Shown here: positions 26,732-35,690 of the stretch, one piece after another
Numbering within the stretch: the first letter of the stretch is position 1
Layout of the letters: every line of letters starts with the position of its first letter
Assembly (NCBI RefSeq): GCF_042666875.1
Contig: NZ_JBHTCX010000003.1
Span: 186,001-250,000 of the forward strand
Length of the DNA stretch: 64,000 bases
Direction: 5' to 3'
Origin: Brachybacterium sp042666875
GTDB taxonomy: Bacteria; Actinomycetota; Actinomycetes; Actinomycetales; Dermabacteraceae
The notes under the pieces: generated by a model
Seen by the model: the letters and a program-made list of their open reading frames with translations, nothing else
Told to the model about the DNA's origin: nothing
Database searches by the model: none
Translations under genes and position numbers: made by a program

Positions 26732-26823
26732 ACACGGTGATCGCCGACGGGACGTCACCCGAAGGTTCGGATCCAGCGCGGCGTGGCTCTCCCCACGGGG
26801 ATCTACGAGCTAGTACCCGATAG
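25708..26823 (+). CDS. IS481-family transposase
   Basis: 371-residue DDE transposase, starting MTHGNAPLTTLGR. An N-terminal HTH (RPIAHVAAEFHIARATLSKW) and second HTH (KWSARRIARELADR) precede the rve core with MVHMDVKKVGKIPDGG (first Asp), LVTDNASNY (second Asp) and NGKIERYQRLIADE (Glu), then HYNYHRPHTA. All catalytic residues are present. The last about 35 residues, after NVMTNYI, lie outside the right inverted repeat and differ from family members, so the stop is borrowed from flanking DNA. An in-frame start at 25666 is possible. Confidence 0.9.
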   Translation: MTHGNAPLTTLGRQRAVDQVLIRGRPIAHVAAEFHIARATLSKWVCHYRDYGAAGLEDRSSAPAERPSRLAAWVVELIEHWRRKRKWSARRIARELADRRHVGCSVRTVTRWLDRLGLNRIRDITPDGEDLRRPGKIIARYAGHMVHMDVKKVGKIPDGGGWWAHGRGSEQALSGKRAHKQKVGYTYLHSIQDGFSRLAYTEALEDETGTMTIAFFHRAMVFFAEHGITRISRLVTDNASNYTATAFRRSTCAFIGRHHRTRIYTPRHNGKIERYQRLIADECLYARAYDSATERRNAIGVWNHHYNYHRPHTACSDQPPASRLHTGVDNVMTNYIYMSRGYTVIADGTSPEGSDPARRGSPHGDLRASTR

Positions 26824-27093
26824 CGTGCGCTCTGGTCGCCCGCTGCCGCCCATACGCGGCGCCGTGGCTAGAGAAATTGCGGGACTCTGTCATCCGGGAT
26901 CGGTTCCTCAAAACGAGGCGTCCCTGCGTCCGGCCGCACCCCAGCTTCATCCGACCCAATATGGACACCACCCCTACCTCGGAACAGTCGACAGTAAGGG
27001 CCTGGCGAAATTCAATGCTCGTCGGCGCCAGAATAGAAAAGCAAACCACGGGCCACCCCTCCGCCAATTCAACTCACGCTTGCCATAGAGCAT
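26732..27093. other. Non-coding stretch between IS481 and the ATPase-pair genes
   Basis: Apart from the borrowed end of the transposase frame (to 26823) I see no convincing gene. The base composition is intermediate, falling toward that of the following low-G+C genes. No repeat, tRNA or attachment site was recognised. Confidence 0.5.
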
Positions 27094-27945
27094 TCACTTC
27101 GGATGGTGGGCTGGATCTGGAGACGACACGGCAAGACTGACAAGCGAATCCCGCAACTCGCGAAGCGTCTCCCCGTACACATACCGGGCGCCCCGCTTAA
27201 CGGAGATCGCTTTCGCTTTGCCGGAACCATCGTGACCCAATTTTCCCGTCAAACAAGCCACCACGTGACTTCCGGCTCGCACGCCGGCCAACTTTTGGTC
27301 GATAACCTTGACCGAGGTTCCCTTCTGCAGCTCCACCCACCGCACCCGAGACGCATCAATGCCAAGTTGTTCAAGCTCCCTCAGGAAAGGTGGCACAACC
27401 TTGCCCCCCACAACGAAAACCGTCAAATTCGAGAAGAAGATTTCAACAGTAGCTCGACATTCAGCGGCAGTGCGCTCTTCGCCGCTGGTAATTCCCGAGA
27501 CCATGCTGCCGTCGACGAGTTCGATCAGGCGGGGTTCGTCTGACCAATGTCCCCGATCCGTCGCAAAGGCTCGCCCCGCGTCCCGGCTGGCCAACGTAAG
27601 CTCATTTGCGATACTCTCAGTGACCGCCTCCCCGGAAAGGTATTCGGGATTCCGAATCGGGACAGTCGATACATGCTCGCTTCGATAGGATCGCTGTACT
27701 AGCCGGTTAATGAACCCAATGATTAGCGACGTATCCACATCGACACCAAACTTCACAGTGTTTTCCGGGTATCCGAACGCACCAAATTCACGGAGAAGGA
27801 GGTCGCGGCCGGCATTGCCGATAACGAACTCGCGATCCGAATCCAACCATGAAATGAGGCGGTCAAGGTACTCGAAATCGGTAGAGACAGACGTCGCGTC
27901 GCAAACCGAGTGCAGGAGGATACGGGGGTCCAATTGCGTAATCAC
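27094..27945 (-). CDS. Uncharacterised protein, partner of the AAA ATPase
   Basis: 283-residue soluble protein that I do not recognise. It has no signal peptide or membrane segment. The N-terminal two thirds are rich in alpha-helical pattern; the last part, VRAGSHVVACLTGKLGHDGS followed by a basic stretch, has the alternation of a Rossmann-like strand-loop unit vaguely like DUF2325, but this is weak. No PIN, HNH, TOPRIM or RloB-type motif was found. The ATG overlaps the ATPase stop by 4 nt (27942-27945), so it is produced together with the ATPase and is the likely effector or adaptor. G+C is clearly lower than in chromosomal genes nearby. Confidence 0.8.
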   Translation of the reverse strand: MITQLDPRILLHSVCDATSVSTDFEYLDRLISWLDSDREFVIGNAGRDLLLREFGAFGYPENTVKFGVDVDTSLIIGFINRLVQRSYRSEHVSTVPIRNPEYLSGEAVTESIANELTLASRDAGRAFATDRGHWSDEPRLIELVDGSMVSGITSGEERTAAECRATVEIFFSNLTVFVVGGKVVPPFLRELEQLGIDASRVRWVELQKGTSVKVIDQKLAGVRAGSHVVACLTGKLGHDGSGKAKAISVKRGARYVYGETLRELRDSLVSLAVSSPDPAHHPK

Positions 27946-29645
27946 GCCTGGCCCTTGGCACGTTTACCGAGAGCTACAAGGAGCCTGCGCTCCTCCTCTC
28001 CTTGCGTATCAAAGAAGCCTTGCGGCCATTCATTAATATCTCCGAGGCTCCCAATCTCAAGCGGCCGAATTACCGCCCCCCGCTCTCCCGGAGTGGCAAA
28101 TAGGAAGCTTAGGTCATCAATAGACCCTTCTGACGAAACATTCAATCGTCGCAGCCGAGTGATGAGGTACTCACTGTGAGTCTCAATCACCAATGATATA
28201 TCCTTTCGCGCACTCGCAAAAAAGTTCGCTAGCCGGCTCTGAATAGCCGGATGAAGGTGGAGCTCCGGCTGCTCAAGTACCAATATAGAGCCAGGCGGGG
28301 CGGCCAAGAGGACAGTGATAACAGGTAGTAGCTGGCTGACCCCTACGCCGATTGTTGTGAGATCGCGCTCTCTCCCGTCCACCACAACCAGGATGCCTCG
28401 CCCCAACTTCCCTTGGTCCGAGACTCGTACGGATTCCCCGACTCCAAGCCAAGCCGCCCATTCGCCAACTGCCTCTTGCAACGGAGCAGTCTTTTCCCTG
28501 CCTGCAGGGCTATGATAGTTGACCTTCGCGTTTCGGCTTCTAAATAAAAGGTCAGCTGTATACTCGCCACGGAGCCCGGCGGGGATGCTGTCGTTGCGGC
28601 CGCCAGTTGTGGAAAGAACCTGGGGCTCTTCTCTAAGCGGACCGATATATCGGACCCGGGTAGCAACTTCCCGCAGATCCCGGAAGGCAGCTAAGACTTC
28701 GGACCACGCGGCTTTGTGAGATTCCGGTATCACCGAATCCATACCGCGATCGATGAAAGACATGGAAGATCTAAACGATGACGTTAGGCCAAGATTCATC
28801 GCAACGTAGTCATCTGACGCGACAGCCGTCGCTAGTTCTTCAATAATCTCATCGAGTAGCCCCGGGTCTGGCGGCTCTTCCTCGACCAACCGCAATATGC
28901 GGCGCCGCCAAGCACCGGTACCAGCGAAATGCTGTACTTCGGATGCTCCGGGTGGCTTCAGTAGTGCCGCATATGAGAGGAGTAGGTCCTGGGCAAGCCA
29001 ACGACTGTATTCCTCAGATGAAGCGGAGTAACGCTCATACTGATCCCTAATAGTGCGAGCAATTTGTGCCGAGGTGGCCTTATAGAGAACGTAGCTTGGA
29101 AACAGCCCCGAGAACGCAACGTATGTCCTGTTTGGCGCGGCGGCCCCTTCAATACTTCTGACGCGTAGCAGACTGTCGCCCCAGATCTGGCCCGGATTTC
29201 TTGCGGCCAGCGTTTTGGATTTTACACGCTCATTGCTGGCCTCAAAGATTTCGACGCCATCCCTGGTTATGGATACACTAGCTACTACAAGTGACGTCTG
29301 GTCTGTAGTTGTGGTACGCCGTGGCCCAGTCAACGTTATTTTTGCGGTCACATTATTGTCGACGTGCTTCGTGGGAGCAATGCCATGAAACCCGGGTAAA
29401 TCCCAAGAGAACTCTATTGCTTCACTGTGCTCGTTAATCACGTCACTCGCTGATCCAAATCTGACGAGAGGCCCGTTCAGCACCACGTCGTTGCCTTGGC
29501 TCTGAGACAACAATAGCAGGGTTTGAGTCAATGAGGATTTTCCTGCGGAGTTGGCACCCGAAAGTAGACTGAGGCCACTTAATGGCAGTTCGGCCTTCTC
29601 GACGCCCTTGAAATTTTCTACTTGCCAAGATCGCTTCTCGCTCAT
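27942..29645 (-). CDS. AAA ATPase of the OLD/SMC-like (AAA_15/AAA_21) type
   Basis: 567-residue ABC-class ATPase. The protein opens with VENFKGVEKAELPLSGLSLL and Walker A GANSAGKSSL (30-39), as in RecF/OLD-type ATPases. Near residue 450 come VSQLLPVITVLLAAPPGS and Walker B VLEQPELHLHPA, then ETHSEYLITRLRRL. No TOPRIM domain follows, unlike OLD nucleases, so any effector must be the coupled 283-residue protein. ATPases of this class are sensors or motors in defence systems such as PARIS, Septu and AbiL. GAGG precedes the ATG. Low G+C and island position suggest transfer; defence is inferred. Confidence 0.85.
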   Translation of the reverse strand: MSEKRSWQVENFKGVEKAELPLSGLSLLSGANSAGKSSLTQTLLLLSQSQGNDVVLNGPLVRFGSASDVINEHSEAIEFSWDLPGFHGIAPTKHVDNNVTAKITLTGPRRTTTTDQTSLVVASVSITRDGVEIFEASNERVKSKTLAARNPGQIWGDSLLRVRSIEGAAAPNRTYVAFSGLFPSYVLYKATSAQIARTIRDQYERYSASSEEYSRWLAQDLLLSYAALLKPPGASEVQHFAGTGAWRRRILRLVEEEPPDPGLLDEIIEELATAVASDDYVAMNLGLTSSFRSSMSFIDRGMDSVIPESHKAAWSEVLAAFRDLREVATRVRYIGPLREEPQVLSTTGGRNDSIPAGLRGEYTADLLFRSRNAKVNYHSPAGREKTAPLQEAVGEWAAWLGVGESVRVSDQGKLGRGILVVVDGRERDLTTIGVGVSQLLPVITVLLAAPPGSILVLEQPELHLHPAIQSRLANFFASARKDISLVIETHSEYLITRLRRLNVSSEGSIDDLSFLFATPGERGAVIRPLEIGSLGDINEWPQGFFDTQGEEERRLLVALGKRAKGQA

Positions 29646-30360
29646 TGCCTCGCACTCCTAGGAGATCGTTGTTTAAGAGTTGGCGCCGATGGCTGGGGGC
29701 CATGACGGTTCCGGACAGTCGGGCTACCCGGAGCCCCCGCCCGATTGTAGCGGACAAGTAGCGGACGGGTTCCCTTTCGTTTGTTGCGGAAAAGAGAATT
29801 GGAGCTGGGCGCCGGAACTGGGCGCCAGCGAGTCGCAGTGCGCGGCATGCATCGACTGTCCAACACGGTGGCTGCCGCGGCGCTCATTCGCGTTGCTTCG
29901 CTGTCGCTCGAAGACAACATGAGGCGGTGTAACGCCTACGTGCCAGTTGGCACCTAATACGCTGCGGCGTGAGACTCCAGAGCAGCAATCGTCACTTTTG
30001 TAAAGCAGGGTGCGGCTTGCATTCGCCTTTCGGACGGCATTGAGGCCGTTGCTACTAGCTAACCAGCTTCCGGAATCTCCCCGCCCCCCTTCTACGATTC
30101 TCGCGTCGCGACCTAGTCCGCGAGACGGAGCGCGTTCACGCTCCTTGCACCCTGTCGCCGGGTGGCTCACAGTTGGATATGCGCTGCGACGTGAGGCCTG
30201 GACGTATTGGGCGAGTTCCGTGCCCACGGCCGTCTCAGGGCAAAACGGAGGGACGAAACTCCGCACCATGCACTGGCTGTAGGTGCAAAGCCAGCTCGTC
30301 GCTACCGTGGAGTTTCTGGCACCGTGTGGAGTACAAGGTGGCCCGAGCATCTTCAGCGTC
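29646..30360. other. 715-nt stretch without a recognisable gene
   Basis: Only weak open frames are present; the longest (minus strand 29724-30380, 218 codons) is rich in Ser, Arg and Cys without domain-like pattern and has no ribosome site. Promoters for the ATPase gene should lie at its left end. It may hold decayed coding DNA or an RNA gene, but I cannot identify either. Confidence 0.5.
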
Positions 30361-32050
30361 TCAACGCAGATGCGGCGCATACACGTACGTCCCCCGCATG
30401 CCCCGGGTCATGAGCACCTTGTAGATGTTGCGAATGTACTCGAGCAGGTCGTCATCGGTCGTGACCTGGCCGCGCATGGTGTTGTTGCGCTTGCCGATCC
30501 TGTCGAAGTAGTTGCCACGGTCCACGACGAGACGCCCGGTCGCGGGATCCCGCTGGAGATCCTTGCCGATGATCACTCCGGCGTAGTTGAGGTCGTATCC
30601 CTGGACCGTGTGGATGGATCCGACCTCCTGGGCCGAGGTCCGTGAATTGATCCAGTCAACCGGGGTTTGATTCCACTGGAGCGCGACGCCGTCGATTTCG
30701 ATGTCCGTGGCTGAGGAGTCGTTCTTGCTGACCCACTCCCAGGCGTAACCGGCGACGAGGCGGGAGAGCCCAGCCTCCTCCTCCCGCTCGTGGATGGCCC
30801 GCACCATCGATGGGAAGTGGTCGAAAATGCGGAAGTCATAGTTGCCGAAGTCGGGCACATCCGCGGGCGGCTCGTCGGAGAGGAACTGACGGACGAAATC
30901 GATGTAGTCATTGCCGCCAGCGACTCGCATCTGAGACTGCAATGGAAACCAGCGGTGGTCCTGCTGCGCCTCTGCGATCACGTCGTCGAAACCGGCCGTT
31001 CCGATGTCCGCCGGCCTCACACGTTGCTGCAGTATCGAGCAGGATGATCGTGTGCTTGGCCTTCTTCCGCACCCAGTCAAGTTGCGTGATGCCCTCGTCC
31101 ATCGCACCGAACAGCGCCGCCGTAGTCTCTCGGAAGCGCTTGGTGAGCGTGCCGTGAGACTGAGCGGCATACTGGCTGAGGCGATGCGCCTCATCGACAA
31201 CGAGAACGTCCCACTCCCCCTCCGGGCTACCGACGTCGAACGCCGTGAGAACCTCGGCTTTTTCCAAGGCAGGGGTCTTCTTGAAGACGCTGCGGACAGA
31301 CTTCCGCAGTGACTGCTGCGGGATCACCAGGCCTATCCGAAGGCCGCGGAACCACTCGCGGGACCCCTCAAGGAAGAACTCGGAGAACATCGAATCGGGG
31401 TCCACGTCCTCGGCCGGCTCGTACTCGCCGATGTCGCGAAGGAGCTTCATCAGATAGACACCGACGATCGTCTTCCCGGTGCCCGGGTCGCCCTGCACCA
31501 CGGAGAGACTGCGCTGGCCCTTCTCAAGGTCGTCACGAAGCGCCTCGACGATCGCTTCCACCGCGACCGCCTGATCACGGTTGAGCGCCTTGAACGGTGA
31601 GAGCTTGAACAGGTCGTCGTTCTCGATCTCGGCAATGGACCGACTGAACAGGCCCTCGGCGCGGAGGGCTTCGAAGATATCCTCGAAGTTCGCGCGGTAC
31701 TCGGAGCGACCGTAGTAGTCGGCGTTCACCAAGCCATCGTTACGGTTCAGCACCCTGAACCGCTGGTCGCCAGAGAACCATCGGATGAGTGTGGACTCCA
31801 GGTCCAGACAGACGGACTTGTTGAACGTTTCGTCCACGATCACGCGGATCTGGCGCAGGGAGCTCTTCGCAGGGTTCTTGAGATGTTGCTTCATGCGGCT
31901 GCCGACGCGCTGCGTCTCCCCCACATACACGGAACGGCCGTTGTCGATCGTGTAGACCAGTGGCCAGTCATCAAAACGCGGGTGGAGCTCCGTCATCCCT
32001 GCGACGACATCGGCATCGAACGGGATCCGCTGGATCTCAAAGCTGGTCAT
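30361..32050 (-). pseudogene. GIY-YIG nuclease / DUF2075 helicase fusion, frameshifted
   Basis: The gene starts MTSFEIQRIP (ATG at 32050) and encodes a GIY-YIG nuclease domain (VYT 32-34, VYV 41-43, conserved R in SRMKQHL, Glu85 in LDLEST), then a DUF2075 helicase: Walker A VVQGDPGTGKT near 185, Walker B VLVVDEAHRLSQ. Around 31031-31040 the frame breaks after HTIILLD; the next frame continues LQQRVRPADIGTAGF through HTVQGYDLNYAGVIIGKDL to the stop at 30361, preserving the remaining helicase motifs. A one-base insertion (or two-base loss) explains it. Otherwise the full-length protein would have about 560 residues. Overlaps the MazG-like gene by 14 nt. Confidence 0.8.
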
Positions 32051-32363
32051 ACTTCGCGCTCCGTCCTCTGGCCTTCTCCACCGGGTACTTGGCGCGGGTC
32101 CGCTCGAGCTTGTCGAGGACAATCCTCTCGGGGTCCAGGTCGAGTCGGTCGGCCAGCAACAGGGCGTACGTCAGCACGTCGGCGAGCTCGTCAGCGACGC
32201 GTTCACGGTCCGCATCGCCTCTCCATTGATAACACTCAAGCAGCTCCCCGGCCTCGATCGCGATGGACTTGGCGAGGTTCTCTGGGCGGTGGAACTGCAC
32301 CCACTCGCGTTCGGTCATGAACTTGCGGAGGGCCTGGAGCGTTGCGTCCGTGGTCACCGCCAC
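32037..32363 (-). CDS. MazG-like nucleotide pyrophosphohydrolase
   Basis: 108-residue all-alpha NTP pyrophosphatase of the MazG/RS21-C6 group. The metal-binding acidic pattern is seen as IAIEAGELLECYQW (about 34-47) and VADELADVLTYALLLADRL. Such small MazG proteins hydrolyse non-canonical or excess nucleotides. It is the first gene of a pair with the GIY-YIG/DUF2075 gene (14-nt overlap), an association often seen in accessory regions. Confidence 0.9.
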   Translation of the reverse strand: MAVTTDATLQALRKFMTEREWVQFHRPENLAKSIAIEAGELLECYQWRGDADRERVADELADVLTYALLLADRLDLDPERIVLDKLERTRAKYPVEKARGRSAKYDQL

Positions 32364-32681
32364 AATCTAACAGCGTTCCGAGACACCTACCGACGAAAGC
32401 CCGCGAGCCCGAGCGCCCGAAACATTCGCGCCCAGGCCCTTCGACCCACCGAGACATCAGGCCTCTGGCTCCCTCGCAGGTGGACCTCCGCGCTCTGCCC
32501 GATCACGACCATCAAACGACCGTAGAAATAATGACCTGCCCCAAAGTATACGATCAGATCCAAAGGTGACCAGCGCGAGCCATGCCGCGGAGACGACCCT
32601 TCGCCCAAGAGCGGCGGCACGAAACCTGGGCGATTCTTCCTGTTACACCGAGTTATCCGCCCCCTCCGCTAGTCTGCCTAC
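32364..32681. other. Intergenic stretch between divergent MazG-like and HIRAN-like genes
   Basis: Divergent genes flank this 318-nt gap, so it should hold both promoters. No strong dyad or open frame is seen; a short A+T-richer patch lies near 32520-32560. Confidence 0.45.
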
Positions 32682-34136
32682 GTGATTCGCAAACCCGCCT
32701 GGTACGGGTACTCCGCAGAGACCCACGAACGTCGTCGGCAAGTTCGCTCCCAGATCCGTGACAAGCCTAAGCGGATCGCGCGACTGCGCGAGGAGCGATC
32801 CGCTCTCCTCACGGCACGAGCGAGCACACACCAACGCAATCCTGATGAGTACCAACAACCTATCGGCGAGCTGCGAATGTCCACATGGGAAGTCGCCCGT
32901 TCCATCGACCGTCGAGATGAACGGCCGTTCGAGGAGCTCCCCCTGATGTGGGCAGGCGTTCGTGGATCTGCATACTCCGATCCGGTGCGCTGGTTCTACA
33001 CCCCGGGCAAATGGTTCAATGTATGGGGAGAGCTAGTCCCCGAGCCGTTCAACCGACACGATGACCACGCTCTGGCAGTGGACCTTGACGGTATCCGCCT
33101 CGGATACGCACCTGCCCGCTATGCGCGCTACGCACATTCCTATGTCAGCGCCCTCAACGGCCGCGGCTCACGAGTGATGGTTCCGCTGAGGTACCGCAGT
33201 GACTACGTTCGCGGCATCAAAACGCTCATCGCCAGCGGCTTGGTCGCCCTTCCGACCCTGGACGAGTTCAAGCGGCTGTTTCCGTCCGACGAAGAATACC
33301 TCCGCCTCCTCGCTCCACTCTGGGAAGCGCTCGGCAGTGAGACGCGTGCTCAGATCGCTCGCGACCGCTTCCATCTCACCGAGGAGACCTTAGCCGCGGT
33401 GATCAAGCTGCGCCATCTCGCTCCAGAAGCTGGCATCCCTCCGCGACTGCGGCCGAACGCGGTTCCCCGAGGGGTGAACCACTTTCTGAAGCACAAGCGC
33501 TTTGAAACTCGGATAGCAGAAGCTCACGAAAGGCAACTGCGCGGTGAGAAGATCATCGCTGCCTTCCGCGAAGGCTGGCGGCAGGCCGACATCTCACGCC
33601 AGCTCAACATCTCCGCGTCCGTTGTCAAGAGAGCACTCGACGGCGCCGGGGTCGACACCAGCATCCCTCAAGTGAACCCAGTCGAGCGGCGGACCCGCAG
33701 TAACATCGTCATAATGCTCGAAAACGGCATAGCGCGACGCGAGATCATGAAGACACTCGGCGTCTCCAGTCACACCGTGACGACAGCCGCTCATGCTGCT
33801 GGCCTCGAGGTGCGTTCAGAAGCTGGGCTCAACGACTACTCGCGGGCGCGCATGCGTGAGCGTCTCGCCCGATGTCGGCGAGCGTTCCATCTCCAACAGT
33901 CGGGCGCCTCGCGCGCAGAAGTCGCTCAGGACCTCGGTGTCAGCGCCGAGATGACAAAGACCTATCTGAGTGATGGCAAGTTCTACGCCGACCCAAAGTC
34001 GAACTGGGAACGATTGGAGACCGCCCGAGCCGTACGTGCCAACGGAATGACGATCCGGCAGGCATCCTCCGGGATGGAGCGCCGCGCCATCCGAGACGGC
34101 AACATGCTTGACCTCATTGGAGAGCCCTGGCTCTGA
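32682..34136 (+). CDS. HIRAN-like protein with four C-terminal HTH repeats
   Basis: 484-residue cytoplasmic protein, not a family I can name. Residues about 90-172 resemble a HIRAN domain, which binds DNA 3' ends in SNF2-type proteins: EPFNRHDDHALAVDLDGIRL then GYAPARYARYAHSYV. The C-terminal 200 residues hold four spaced helix-turn-helix-like units, near 291-322 (QADISRQLNISASVVKRAL), 341-373 (RREIMKTLGVSSHTV), 401-431 (RAEVAQDLGVSAEMTKTYL) and a weaker one at 447-473. The start is GTG at 32682. No catalytic motif is seen. Inferred role: recognition of DNA ends or junctions. Convergent with the CoiA-like gene. Confidence 0.7.
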   Translation: MIRKPAWYGYSAETHERRRQVRSQIRDKPKRIARLREERSALLTARASTHQRNPDEYQQPIGELRMSTWEVARSIDRRDERPFEELPLMWAGVRGSAYSDPVRWFYTPGKWFNVWGELVPEPFNRHDDHALAVDLDGIRLGYAPARYARYAHSYVSALNGRGSRVMVPLRYRSDYVRGIKTLIASGLVALPTLDEFKRLFPSDEEYLRLLAPLWEALGSETRAQIARDRFHLTEETLAAVIKLRHLAPEAGIPPRLRPNAVPRGVNHFLKHKRFETRIAEAHERQLRGEKIIAAFREGWRQADISRQLNISASVVKRALDGAGVDTSIPQVNPVERRTRSNIVIMLENGIARREIMKTLGVSSHTVTTAAHAAGLEVRSEAGLNDYSRARMRERLARCRRAFHLQQSGASRAEVAQDLGVSAEMTKTYLSDGKFYADPKSNWERLETARAVRANGMTIRQASSGMERRAIRDGNMLDLIGEPWL

Positions 34137-34272
34137 CCGGAGGTTGCCGGTGGCCGGCTTACTACTAGGCGAGGCGCGCAAGTAGGCCCCGCGAGGGGCT
34201 TGTCACGGCAAAGCAAGAAAGGCCATATACGGGACCAGCATCGTTCGTTCGTGCTGAAATATCTAGATACCG

Positions 34273-35478
34273 TCAGCCGAGGAGGAACCCGAGTAGCCGC
34301 CTCCACCAGGACTTTCGGGCGAGGAGTTCCGTGGTGGCAGCATTCGGACGGCGTCCGTCGTCTCCAGGAGAACCGGAAGCTCTCTGTGAGGCGCGCTCGA
34401 CCTGTTCGACACGCCCAATCCATTCTCTCTCAGAATTCTCCTCTGCGCACTCGACGACTACCTGCTGCTCCTGCGCCTCTCGCTCCTTATCCTCCTCGTC
34501 TTTCACCACAGCGTCAGCCGCCTCCGTCGCCGCTTCTTCCCGGAGTCTCCGCTCTTCCTTCGCGGCCGCAACTGCTGCTTTGTACTTCGTGACGTCGTCG
34601 ACGAGCAACCATCCCGCCCAAGCGTGTCCACCCTTTCCACGGATAACCCGCTGCGGATACCACTGCCGCGACCCGTCTAGCACTTGTTGCAGGAACTCCT
34701 TTAGCGGCAGCCAACTCGAATAGAAGGTCAGAGCCTCGGAACTCAGCATCCCAACGGTCACCCCCGCTTTCAGGTAGACCTCGGAACTGCCGTCGCTGGG
34801 CCAGACGTCCGCGCGCAGTTGGGCGACGGTCATGACCTTGGCATTTGCGCCAGGGCCGTCCCGGTATCCGAGTCGCACGCACGGTTCGGAGAACAACGGA
34901 TCTCTTCGACTCTTCCCTCGCGCGGTGTTCTTTTGTCTATCCGACTCCGGCAGGAGCCACAACGTTCGCATCCCGTTCTGCTCCCGCGCTTTGCGACGCG
35001 CGGTGAAGTCAGTGGAGACCCGCTGAACCTCCAGCGCGTAGGGGTATGGCGTGCATTCGACGCGCAGATCTACCCGTGCTCCTGTGACATCTGATTCGAG
35101 CTCAGCTTCGTAGCCGAGTTCGAAACAGAGCTCGCGGAGCTTGCCCTGCAGCCATAGGTGCTCGGCGGTCATCCGTCCGCCGCCGCCGGTGGGAACGAAG
35201 TGGTTACACCCAGCCGAGTCCTTGTGGTTGCTGAGGTACCTTGTTCCGTACTGGTTCTGATGGGCGACGAGCCGTTGCGTGCACCCGCGATCCGGACACA
35301 CGAGGTGCAGCCCTGTGCGGTGCACTCGTGCCCAATCACTGGCGTTGCGGATCCACAGCACTTCGCGTTCGCCTTGGACCCGGAAGAACTGCTTCTTCGT
35401 CTTGGAGGGCCCCGGGCACCTGCTCGGATGGTGACCCTGACCCGAATGATTCTCACGCTGAGGTGCCATGTGCTCCAT
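34273..35478 (-). CDS. CoiA-like nuclease-fold protein
   Basis: 401-residue protein related to competence protein CoiA. An N-terminal zinc-binding segment has Cys61, Cys66, Cys91 and His93 (CPDRGC...CNH). Then comes SEHLW-like AEHLWLQGKLREL and the PD-(D/E)xK-type core with Asp137 (ARVDLRV) and Glu150-Val-Gln152 (ALEVQRVS), the E-x-Q variant of the CoiA family. The C-terminal 120 residues are charged and coiled-coil-like (about 310-355). CoiA relatives in actinobacteria are mostly of unknown role and frequent near mobile DNA. The second ATG (35469) is an alternative start. Confidence 0.72.
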   Translation of the reverse strand: MEHMAPQRENHSGQGHHPSRCPGPSKTKKQFFRVQGEREVLWIRNASDWARVHRTGLHLVCPDRGCTQRLVAHQNQYGTRYLSNHKDSAGCNHFVPTGGGGRMTAEHLWLQGKLRELCFELGYEAELESDVTGARVDLRVECTPYPYALEVQRVSTDFTARRKAREQNGMRTLWLLPESDRQKNTARGKSRRDPLFSEPCVRLGYRDGPGANAKVMTVAQLRADVWPSDGSSEVYLKAGVTVGMLSSEALTFYSSWLPLKEFLQQVLDGSRQWYPQRVIRGKGGHAWAGWLLVDDVTKYKAAVAAAKEERRLREEAATEAADAVVKDEEDKEREAQEQQVVVECAEENSEREWIGRVEQVERASQRASGSPGDDGRRPNAATTELLARKSWWRRLLGFLLG

Positions 35479-35690
35479 CCTCTACGAGGCACTGACATCT
35501 CGGAGCCGCTGAGCAAGCCGCGACCTGCAGGCCGACCGAAGGGCGCGCGAACCAAGAAGGGTTCTTGTGGAACATCGAGGCTGCGCTAGAACCACACGTT
35601 TTCAATGCTGACGTCGCGCACGGTCGTGCATGGACATGGAATGCCGGCGAGCCGCCCGAATCCCGCCCAGGAGATCAGTAGGGTCGCGAG

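Noticed and set aside
27094..29645. Identification of the ATPase pair as PARIS or AbiL
   Set aside because: The partner lacks the TOPRIM/DUF4435 pattern of AriB and the RloB motifs of AbiLii, so only the ATPase class is shared.
29724..30380. 218-codon minus-strand open frame in the island gap
   Set aside because: No ribosome site, no domain-like pattern, Cys/Ser/Arg-rich; regarded as non-coding.
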